Assembly: GCA_020637055.1 (NCBI GenBank)
Contig: JACJWR010000002.1
Coordinates: forward strand, 558,001-622,000
Length of the DNA: 64,000 nt
Origin: Actinomycetota bacterium
GTDB lineage: Bacteria > Actinomycetota > Actinomycetes > S36-B12 > UBA10799
Direction: 5' to 3'
Both the position numbers and the translations under genes were made by a program. Within the stretch, counting starts at the first letter, position 1, and the number at the start of each line of letters is the position of its first letter. Positions 57,203 to 64,000 of the stretch are shown piece after piece. Under the pieces are notes generated by a model. That model saw nothing but the letters and a program-made list of their open reading frames with translations. It was not told where the DNA came from and ran no database searches.

Positions 57203-59683
57203 ATGACAGCGTCGGTGAGCGGACTGCTCCGGCCACTGCTGTGGATCCCGGCGGTCGTGGCCGTCGTCCTGATCGCTCTCCTGGGTCGGGCACCCGAAGC
57301 GGCCGCGGTACCTTCTGCGGCACCCGCCCAGCTTTCCGAAATCGCTGCGGCGGCGGCGATCGCTGCGTCCGACTACGACGCCGACGATTACCAGCCGATG
57401 ACCCCGGCCCGACTGCTCGACACCCGCCCCGGCAACGCCACCATCGACGGCCAGGGCCCCACCGGCGCCGCCGGACCGGCCACCACCCTCACCATCCCGA
57501 TCACCGGACGCGCCGGCCTGCCCACCACCGGAGTCGACGCCGTTGTAGTCAACCTCACCGCCACCAACCCCACCACCGGCGGCTACGCCACCGCCTGGCC
57601 CACCGGCGCCCCCCGCCCCCTCGCCTCCAACCTCAACTTCACCGCCGGGCAAACCCTGCCCAACCTCGCCATCGTCAAAGTCGGCGACTCCGGAGCCATC
57701 AACCTCTACAACAACACCGGCACCACCGACTTCATCATCGACATCGCAGGCTGGTTCCCCACCACCGACAATTACCAGCCGATGACCCCGGCCCGACTGC
57801 TCGACACCCGCCCCGGCAACGCCACCATCGACGGCCAGGGCCCCACCGGCGCCGCCGGACCGGCCACCACCCTCACCATCCCGATCACCGGACGCGCCGG
57901 CCTGCCCACCACCGGAGTCGACGCCGTTGTAGTCAACCTCACCGCCACCAACCCCACCATCGGCGGCTACGCCACCGCCTGGCCCACCGGCGCCCCCCGC
58001 CCCCTCGCCTCCAACCTCAACTTCACCGCCGGGCAAACCCTGCCCAACCTCGCCATCGTCAAAGTCGGCGACTCCGGAGCCATCAACCTCTACAACAACA
58101 CCGGCACCACCGACTTCATCATCGACATCGCAGGCTGGTTCCCCACCACCGACAATTACCAGCCGATGACCCCGGCCCGACTGCTCGACACCCGCCCCGG
58201 CAACGCCACCATCGACGGCCAGGGCCCCACCGGCGCCGCCGGACCGGCCACCACCCTCACCATCCCGATCACCGGACGCGCCGGCCTGCCCACCACCGGA
58301 GTCGACGCCGTTGTAGTCAACCTCACCGCCACCAACCCCACCATCGGCGGCTACGCCACCGCCTGGCCCACCGGCGCCCCCCGCCCCCTCGCCTCCAACC
58401 TCAACTTCACCGCCGGGCAAACCCTGCCCAACCTCGCCATCGTCAAAGTCGGCGACTCCGGAGCCATCAACCTCTACAACAACACCGGCACCACCGACTT
58501 CATCATCGACATCGCAGGCTGGTTCCCCACCACCGACGATGGCGGCGCGACGTCGCCCACCCCGGCACCGACCCCCACCGTGACACCCACCCCCACCGCG
58601 ACACCGACCCCGACCGCGACACCGACCCCGTCGGCAGTGCTCACCCCGATCGTGACCGCCGGCGACACTCACACCTGCATGGTCGATGCCGATGGTCGGC
58701 TGAGCTGCTGGGGCGACAACTCCTTCGGCCAGCTCGGCATCGGCACCACCACCGCGCAACTGCGACCCACGGTCGTCGGCGGGATCAGCAACCCCACCGC
58801 GGTGGCCGCCGGATGGGGCCACACCTGCGCCTTGACGGCCGACGGCAAGATCAAGTGCTGGGGCGACAACAGCTCCGGCCAGCTCGGCGACGGCACCACC
58901 ACCCGGACCGCACCGGTGACCGTTCCGGGGATCACCTCGGCAGTCGGCATCACCGCCGGCGAGGATCACACGTGCGCGCTACTGGCGAACGGCGACGTGT
59001 ACTGCTGGGGCGCGAATTGGATCGGCCAACTCGGCGACGGCTCGAAGGCCAACCGGAGTTCCCCGGTTCGGGCTGCCGTCTCAGATGTGACCTCGATCAA
59101 AGCTGGCTGGGGCCACACCTGTGCACTGCTGCGCGACGGCAGCGTGAAGTGCTGGGGCGACAACTGGTCCGGGGTCATCGGCGACGGCACCACCACCGAC
59201 CGTTCAGTGCCCACCACCGTGCGAAACCTCTCCGGAGTCGTGCAGCTCGCGACCGGCCACGACCACGCGTGTGCCCTCGGCCGGGACGGCCTCGTCCGGT
59301 GTTGGGGGGAGAACATGGCCGGTCAACTCGGCGACGGCTCGACCACGATGCGCACCACGCCGGTGACGGTCCGGGGCCTGACCGGCGTGACCGCGCTCAC
59401 CGCGGGCTATGCCCATACCTGCGCCATCCGCACCGACGGCAGCCTCAGTTGCTGGGGGGACAACTGGTACGGCCAGTTGGGCAACGGTTCGACGACCGGG
59501 GCGGCGACTCCAGTGACTGTCTCCGGGGTCGGCGGGGCAGTGGCGTTGACCGCCGGCTACGGACACACCTGCGCCGTGTCGGCCAACCGCGACGTGTTCT
59601 GCTGGGGCGCCAACTACGGCGGCTCACTGGGTGATGGCACCACGACCGACCGTGCCACACCGGTACGGGTGACCAACCCCTGA
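57203..59683 (+). CDS. Secreted repeat protein: three identical beta domains plus seven RCC1 blades
   Basis: The 826-residue product has a signal peptide (WIPAVVAVVLIALLGR, cleavage near AAA-VPSA). Three 128-residue domains follow, each with TPARLLDTRPGN, TGVDAVVVNLTATNPT, PRPLASNLNFTAGQTLPNL and GTTDFIIDIAGWFP. A Pro/Thr linker (TPTPTATPTPTATP) leads to seven RCC1-type repeats, each with HTC...CWG-N-GQLG, closing a seven-bladed propeller. The first domain type is common in secreted actinobacterial proteins of unknown role. It is probably a cell-surface or released binding protein. ATG at 57203 is a best guess; in-frame GTG codons upstream are possible and no clean ribosome site decides. Confidence 0.88.
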   Translation: MTASVSGLLRPLLWIPAVVAVVLIALLGRAPEAAAVPSAAPAQLSEIAAAAAIAASDYDADDYQPMTPARLLDTRPGNATIDGQGPTGAAGPATTLTIPITGRAGLPTTGVDAVVVNLTATNPTTGGYATAWPTGAPRPLASNLNFTAGQTLPNLAIVKVGDSGAINLYNNTGTTDFIIDIAGWFPTTDNYQPMTPARLLDTRPGNATIDGQGPTGAAGPATTLTIPITGRAGLPTTGVDAVVVNLTATNPTIGGYATAWPTGAPRPLASNLNFTAGQTLPNLAIVKVGDSGAINLYNNTGTTDFIIDIAGWFPTTDNYQPMTPARLLDTRPGNATIDGQGPTGAAGPATTLTIPITGRAGLPTTGVDAVVVNLTATNPTIGGYATAWPTGAPRPLASNLNFTAGQTLPNLAIVKVGDSGAINLYNNTGTTDFIIDIAGWFPTTDDGGATSPTPAPTPTVTPTPTATPTPTATPTPSAVLTPIVTAGDTHTCMVDADGRLSCWGDNSFGQLGIGTTTAQLRPTVVGGISNPTAVAAGWGHTCALTADGKIKCWGDNSSGQLGDGTTTRTAPVTVPGITSAVGITAGEDHTCALLANGDVYCWGANWIGQLGDGSKANRSSPVRAAVSDVTSIKAGWGHTCALLRDGSVKCWGDNWSGVIGDGTTTDRSVPTTVRNLSGVVQLATGHDHACALGRDGLVRCWGENMAGQLGDGSTTMRTTPVTVRGLTGVTALTAGYAHTCAIRTDGSLSCWGDNWYGQLGNGSTTGAATPVTVSGVGGAVALTAGYGHTCAVSANRDVFCWGANYGGSLGDGTTTDRATPVRVTNP
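57387..57770 (+). repeat. 384-bp tandem repeat, copy 1
   Basis: Copy 1 of three in-frame direct repeats; differs from copies 2 and 3 by reading ACC instead of ATC in the TNPTTGG/TNPTIGG segment. Confidence 0.95.
57771..58154 (+). repeat. 384-bp tandem repeat, copy 2
   Basis: By eye this copy is identical in DNA to copy 3 apart from the last bases at the junction with the linker. Confidence 0.95.
58155..58538 (+). repeat. 384-bp tandem repeat, copy 3
   Basis: Last copy; followed directly by the Pro/Thr linker and the RCC1 repeats, which are diverged from one another at DNA level. Confidence 0.95.
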
Positions 59684-59705
59684 GAGTTCGAAGCGCCAGC
59701 GACGC

Positions 59706-62342
59706 CTAGTGCGCATTGACGTCGGTGACGAGAACAACGGCCTCGCCGGCGGCGTCGCTGGCAGCGAGTTCGACCACTGCGCTCACGCCCCAGTCATGAT
59801 CGCCGGCGGGGTCGTCGAACGTCTGCCGCACCTTCCAGCGGTCGGGGCCCTCGGTCAGTTGCAGCAGTTGCGGCCCCCGCGCCGACGGCCCCAGCCCGAC
59901 GTCGTCGTATTCGGCGAAGTATCCGGCCATCGCGGCCTCCCACCTCGCTGCGTCCCAACCGGCCGGAGAATCCAACTCGCCGAGCTCCTGCCAGCGTCGG
60001 CGGGCGGCCAACTCGACCCGCCGGAACATCGCGTTGCGGATCGACACCCGGAATGCCCGCCGGTTGGCGGTGAGCGGTGGCGGTTCGTCGTGGTCTCCGG
60101 GTCGCACCAGCACCGGCGCGTCGGAATCGGGATGCACGAGTTGTTCCCATTCGTCGAGCAAACTCGAGTCCACCTGCCGGACCACCTCCCCCAACCACGC
60201 GATGATGTCGCCCAGTTCCTCGTTCCGAGCTTCCTCGGGGACGGTGTTGCGCAGTGCCTTGTAGGCGTCCGCCAGATACCGCAGGACAATTCCTTCGGCG
60301 GCCGACAGTTTGTAGTAGCCGATGAACTCGGTGAAGTTCATGGCCAACTCGTACATCTCGCGGGCAACCGACTTGGGTCGTAGCGGTGAGCCGAGCACCC
60401 ACGGGTGTCCGTGAGCGTAGATCTCGTAGGCGTCTTCCAGCAGGTCCGCCAGCGGTTTCGGCCACGTGATCTCCTCGAGCAGCTCCATGCGCTCGTCGTA
60501 GTCGAGGCCGTCGGCCTTCATCTGCGCCACGGCTTCCCCGCGTGCGAGGTTTCGCTGCGCGAAAACGACCGGTCGCGGATCCTCCAGGGTGGATTCGATG
60601 ATCGAGAGCACGTCGAGGGCGTACGTCTGCGACTCGGGGTCGAGCAACTCAAGGGCAGCGAGGGCGAAGGTGGACAGCGGCTGGTTGAGCGCGAAGTCGG
60701 CCTGCAGGTCCCCCACCAGAGCCCAGTCGCGCAACAACTCCACTTCGGCGGACTCGGCATCGTCACCGGCTTCGTCCGCGATCTCGGGGTCGGACGCGAC
60801 CGCCGGTGGAACCGGTGGCGATGCTGCGTCCGGATCGGCCGCTGCCGCCGGGTCGGTGGTCGACAGCACCCCGGCGGTGAGCAGCGAACGTTGGATCGCC
60901 GCCGTACGCGCGGCGATCCTTTCCCGCGCCGACGGCAGTTCGTCGTTGTCCTCGAGCAGGTGCGCAAGTGCTGCGGCCGGATCGTCGCGCCGAGCCAGGT
61001 TGATCAGCGTCGCGTGGGTGATGCGCAACCGTGATTCGAGCCGTTCCGGCGGGGCGGCGACGAGCCGCTCGAAGGTTCCCCGGCCATAGGAGGGGACCCC
61101 CTCGGGCGGCTTCTTGCGCACCACTCTGCGGCGCTTCTTGGGATCGTCTCCCGCTTTGGCGAGTTGCCGCTCATTCTCGATCTCGTGCTCCGGTGCCTGC
61201 ACGACCACGAGGCCCTCGGTGTCGAATCCGGCGCGACCGGCGCGACCGGCGATCTGATGGAACTCCCGTGCCCGGAGCAGCCGCAGTCTGCGACCGTCGA
61301 ACTTGACCAGCGACGTGATCAGCACCGTGCGGATCGGTACGTTGATTCCGACTCCGAGAGTGTCGGTGCCGCATATCACCTTCAGCAGGCCGGCCCGGGT
61401 GAGTTGCTCCACGAGTCGCCGGTACCGCGGCAACATGCCGGCGTGGTGCACCCCGATTCCGTGCCGCACCAGCCGTGCCAACGTCTTGCCGAAACCGGCG
61501 GTGAACCTGAAGTCGCCGATTGCCTGCGCGATCTCCCGCTTCTCGTCGCGGCTGCAGACGTTGATGCTCATGAGGGCTTGCGCACGTTCCAACGCCGCCG
61601 CCTGGGTGCTGTGCACGATGTAGATCGGCGCCTGCCGATTGTTGAGCAGCACCTCCACGGTCTCGTGGATCGGACGCAGCGAATATTCGAAGAGCAGCGG
61701 TACGGGACGCTCTCCCCCGGCGACGATTGCCGCGGCACGGCCGGTCCGGCGCTCGAGGTCGTCGCGGAGCCACTCGACATCGCCGAGCGTGGCCGACATC
61801 AGCAGGAACTGCGCGTCCACCAATTCGATCAACGGAACCTGCCACGCCCAGCCGCGGTCGCGGTCGGAGTAGTAGTGGAATTCGTCCATGCACACCAGGT
61901 CAACCCGCGCCGCACGACCCTCCCGTAGGGCGACGTTCGCGAGGATCTCCGCTGTCGCACAGATGATGGGTGCATCCGGGTTGACCGCCGCGTCGCCGGT
62001 GACCATGCCAACCCGATCGGCACCGAAGAGATCGCACAGGTCGAAGAACTTCTCCGACACCAATGCTTTCACCGGGGCGGTGTAATAGCAGCGGCCGCCT
62101 GCCGCCAGCGCCAAGAACATGGCGCCGGCGGCCACCAGGCTCTTGCCCGACCCGGTTGGAGTGGCCAGAACGACGTGCGAGCCAGCCGCCAACTCGAGCA
62201 GCGCATCCTCCTGCGCCGGGTAGAGCGGCCGACCGGTGCGCGCAGCCCAGTCCGCATAGTCGGCAAGCAGATCGTCGTCGGCTTCGCCTCGGGCGGCGGC
62301 CACTCGATCCGACAGCGTCTCGGCAGGCTCGGGGTCGGGCAC
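59706..62342 (-). CDS. Ski2-like DEAD/DEAH helicase with DUF3516
   Basis: The 878-residue protein has helicase motif I ATPTGSGKS at 60-68, motif II DEFH at 153-156, motif III SAT near 178, and motif VI QIAGRAGRAG near 355. The C-terminal half from about 430 is the DUF3516 region of actinobacterial Ski2-like helicases, interrupted by an Asp/Pro/Ala-rich insert near 505-540. It probably unwinds RNA. GTG at 62342 is preferred because GGGAGG lies 8 nt upstream; a GTG at 62387 would add 15 residues. It is followed by the convergent repeat-protein gene. Confidence 0.92.
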   Translation of the reverse strand: MPDPEPAETLSDRVAAARGEADDDLLADYADWAARTGRPLYPAQEDALLELAAGSHVVLATPTGSGKSLVAAGAMFLALAAGGRCYYTAPVKALVSEKFFDLCDLFGADRVGMVTGDAAVNPDAPIICATAEILANVALREGRAARVDLVCMDEFHYYSDRDRGWAWQVPLIELVDAQFLLMSATLGDVEWLRDDLERRTGRAAAIVAGGERPVPLLFEYSLRPIHETVEVLLNNRQAPIYIVHSTQAAALERAQALMSINVCSRDEKREIAQAIGDFRFTAGFGKTLARLVRHGIGVHHAGMLPRYRRLVEQLTRAGLLKVICGTDTLGVGINVPIRTVLITSLVKFDGRRLRLLRAREFHQIAGRAGRAGFDTEGLVVVQAPEHEIENERQLAKAGDDPKKRRRVVRKKPPEGVPSYGRGTFERLVAAPPERLESRLRITHATLINLARRDDPAAALAHLLEDNDELPSARERIAARTAAIQRSLLTAGVLSTTDPAAAADPDAASPPVPPAVASDPEIADEAGDDAESAEVELLRDWALVGDLQADFALNQPLSTFALAALELLDPESQTYALDVLSIIESTLEDPRPVVFAQRNLARGEAVAQMKADGLDYDERMELLEEITWPKPLADLLEDAYEIYAHGHPWVLGSPLRPKSVAREMYELAMNFTEFIGYYKLSAAEGIVLRYLADAYKALRNTVPEEARNEELGDIIAWLGEVVRQVDSSLLDEWEQLVHPDSDAPVLVRPGDHDEPPPLTANRRAFRVSIRNAMFRRVELAARRRWQELGELDSPAGWDAARWEAAMAGYFAEYDDVGLGPSARGPQLLQLTEGPDRWKVRQTFDDPAGDHDWGVSAVVELAASDAAGEAVVLVTDVNAH

Positions 62343-62423
62343 GCTATGAGCCTCCCATGAGGTTCCGACGCCGCTCGACACGGGCACAGCTTGAGCGAGT
62401 CGACGGCCGCGGGAACGCCTGGA

Positions 62424-64000
62424 TCAGGCCCGAACCTCACCGGGGTGCCCCACACCCCTGGCCGCCTGCACCGACGCGGCGATGCCCTCGGCGGTGAGGC
62501 CGAAGTCCGCCAGCATGGCCGAACGCTTGCCGACGTCGAGGAACTCCGACGGGATCCCCAGATTCAGCCCGGGCACCCGCACGCCCGCATCCGAGATCCG
62601 TTGGGTCACAGCCGCCCCGGCGCCGCTGCGGCGGTTGCCATCCTCGACCGTCACCACCAAAGAAGCTTCGTGGGCAAGGGCCACCACAGCGGCCGGAACC
62701 GGCAGCACCCAGCCGGGATCGACCACCACGACTGGAACGTGCTCGGCGGCCAACTTCTCCCCCGCACCGACGCATTCGCCGGCCAGCGCACCGATGCTGA
62801 CGATGACGACCGGTGCCGTGTCGGGCTGGCCGACGTCTTCAGATCGATAGATCACATCGAGGCCGTCCACGACTTCCACCGTCGGGATCGGGGCTGGCAG
62901 GGCACCTTTCGGGTAACGCACGACGCTCGGAGCATCATCGATGGTCACCGCCGTGCGCAGTTGCTCGCGCAGGCGCTGCTCGTCGCGCGGTGCCGCCACC
63001 CGCACACCGGGGATGAAGGACAGCATCGACAGGTCCCACATTCCGTTGTGGCTGGCCCCGTCGTCCCCGGTCACCCCGGACCGGTCGAGCGCGAATGTCA
63101 CGCCCTGGCGGTGCAGTGCGCAGTCCATCAGCACCTGGTCGAAGGCGCGGTTGAGGAAGGTGGCATAGAGGGCCACGACCGGGTGAAGTCCGCCGTAGGC
63201 CATCCCGGCGGCCGACGTGGCCGCGTGCTGCTCGGCGATGCCGACGTCGAAGAATCGATCGGGGAACTCCTGGGAGAACTCGACCAGGCCGGTCGGTCCG
63301 GGCATGGCAGCGGTGATGGCCACCACGTCCGGGCGCTTCCGGGCGATATCGAGCAATTCGGAGGCGAACGCACCGGTCCAGGTCGCTCCGGCGGCGGCAA
63401 GTGGAACGCCGGTATCGGGGTTGATCTGGCCCACGCCGTGGAAGCGATCCGCGTCGTCGGCCTCGGCGGGCGCGTAGCCGCGACCCTTCTCGGTGATCGC
63501 GTGCACGATCACCGGGCCGTTGAATGCCCGAGCGCGTTGCAGGGCGGTCTCCAGATCGGCGATGTTGTGACCGTCCACCGGACCGATGTACTTCAGGCCG
63601 AGGTCTTCGAACATTCCCTGCGGCGCGACCATGTCCTTGAGGCCCTTTTTCACCCCGTGCAGGGTGCCGTAGGCCGGCCGACCGATGATCGGGGTGCCGG
63701 AGACCACTCGCCGTCCCCAGTCGAGGAAGCGCTCGTAGCCGTCGGTGGTCCGCAGGGTGGCGAGGTGGTCGGCGAGTCCGCCGATCGTGGGCGAATACGA
63801 GCGTTCGTTGTCGTTGACCACGATGATCACCTGCCGGTCAGCCCCGGCGATGTTGTTCAGCGCCTCCCATGCCATACCGCCGGTGAGGGCTCCGTCCCCG
63901 ATGATCGCCACCACCTTGCGGCGCCCGAGTTCGCCGCGGGCCTGATAGGCCTTGGCCAAGCCGTCGGCCCACGACAGCGCGGTGGAGGCGTGCGAGTTCT
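62424..64000 (-). CDS. dxs: 1-deoxy-D-xylulose-5-phosphate synthase, 5' end outside window
   Basis: About 524 C-terminal residues are visible; the N-terminus lies beyond position 64000. The visible part starts at the SHASTALSWADGLAKA region and has the thiamine-diphosphate motif GDGALTGGMAWEALNN, the catalytic Glu in VGIAEQHAAT, DRSGVTGDDGASHNG and the C-terminal transketolase-like domain. It condenses pyruvate and glyceraldehyde-3-phosphate, the first step of the MEP isoprenoid pathway. It is upstream of the helicase gene on the same strand with an 81-bp gap. Confidence 0.96.
   Translation of the reverse strand, partial: NSHASTALSWADGLAKAYQARGELGRRKVVAIIGDGALTGGMAWEALNNIAGADRQVIIVVNDNERSYSPTIGGLADHLATLRTTDGYERFLDWGRRVVSGTPIIGRPAYGTLHGVKKGLKDMVAPQGMFEDLGLKYIGPVDGHNIADLETALQRARAFNGPVIVHAITEKGRGYAPAEADDADRFHGVGQINPDTGVPLAAAGATWTGAFASELLDIARKRPDVVAITAAMPGPTGLVEFSQEFPDRFFDVGIAEQHAATSAAGMAYGGLHPVVALYATFLNRAFDQVLMDCALHRQGVTFALDRSGVTGDDGASHNGMWDLSMLSFIPGVRVAAPRDEQRLREQLRTAVTIDDAPSVVRYPKGALPAPIPTVEVVDGLDVIYRSEDVGQPDTAPVVIVSIGALAGECVGAGEKLAAEHVPVVVVDPGWVLPVPAAVVALAHEASLVVTVEDGNRRSGAGAAVTQRISDAGVRVPGLNLGIPSEFLDVGKRSAMLADFGLTAEGIAASVQAARGVGHPGEVRA

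Noticed and set aside
57387..58538. Direct repeats considered as a CRISPR-like or mobile element
   Set aside because: The 384-bp units are in-frame, contiguous and code for a protein domain; there are no spacers, terminal inverted repeats or transposase.
57077..58969. 630-codon minus-strand open frame rich in Gly and Val
   Set aside because: It is the antisense shadow of the C-rich 384-bp repeats and has no ribosome site or recognisable domain.
57043..59634. 863-codon plus-strand frame rich in His, Arg and Pro
   Set aside because: It is the shifted-frame shadow of the repeat/RCC1 gene; the other frame shows true domains.

Overview
The window is about two thirds G+C and reads as chromosomal DNA of an actinomycete (Actinomycetota). 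The strongest evidence is conserved gene order at the right end: hemE, hemG/cgoX, hemQ and msrB on the minus strand, then DUF3000, a LuxR-type regulator, ribonuclease D, a thiolase and FadB pair, a Ski2-like DUF3516 helicase, and dxs. PafB/PafC WYL regulators, split LigC/LigD-polymerase genes, an MT0933-like small protein, DUF4333 and DUF6777-like proteins and frequent GTG starts agree. I do not name a genus. No phage, transposase, integrase, CRISPR array, rRNA or tRNA was seen. About 60 protein genes fill the window, with few gaps over 200 bases.

Layout. 1-8.6 kb: stand-alone metabolic and envelope genes (5' end of a lipoprotein, VOC protein, GAP/Sap-like membrane protein, an unusual SDR, opine-dehydrogenase-like enzyme, Tat-lipoprotein hydrolase, secreted nuclease, Gfo/Idh/MocA oxidoreductase, zinc alcohol dehydrogenase). 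8.7-17.9 kb: Na/Pi transporter, a three-gene ABC-2 exporter, a membrane protein with a DUF2804 protein, polysaccharide deacetylase, alpha/beta hydrolase. 17.8-25.1 kb (minus): a 1000-residue GGDEF/EAL membrane protein, SGNH hydrolase, VWA/MoxR pair, DUF6777-like protein. 25.2-31.4 kb: flavodoxin-like protein, a solitary PilB/GspE ATPase, a DUF4333-like lipoprotein, an NlpC/P60 cell-wall hydrolase behind a long structured leader, rhomboid protease, a DUF2231-cytochrome b5 fusion, and a rhodanese lipoprotein under a CsoR/CstR-type operator. 31.4-35.1 kb: DyP peroxidase, PCu(A)C copper chaperone and MFS exporter, a likely copper/redox group. 35-47 kb: RNA 2',3'-cyclic phosphodiesterase, PafB/PafC, tyrosine phosphatase with fructosamine-kinase-like gene, BrkB-type protein divergent from an AidB-like acyl-CoA dehydrogenase, ZapE, RibD-C reductase, LigC and LigD-Pol. 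47-64 kb: heme, RNA and fatty-acid housekeeping block, a secreted protein with three nearly identical 384-bp repeats plus seven RCC1 blades, the helicase and truncated dxs.

Expression. Many genes have no Shine-Dalgarno site but carry a -10-like hexamer (TANNNT, or CACAAT) ending 5-8 nt before the start codon, as expected for leaderless mRNAs. Genes inside operons or with longer leaders have GGAGG-type sites. The clearest regulatory signals are the perfect CsoR/CstR-like palindrome at 30978-30995, the 14-bp palindrome before fadA at 53616-53629, the symmetric divergent leaderless promoter at 41183-41189, the NlpC/P60 leader at 28998-29220 and a two-tier stem-loop at 57000-57074. The most distinctive items are the repeat protein at 57-60 kb, the symmetric promoter and the palindrome-controlled rhodanese. 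I found no complete new defence or biosynthetic system.
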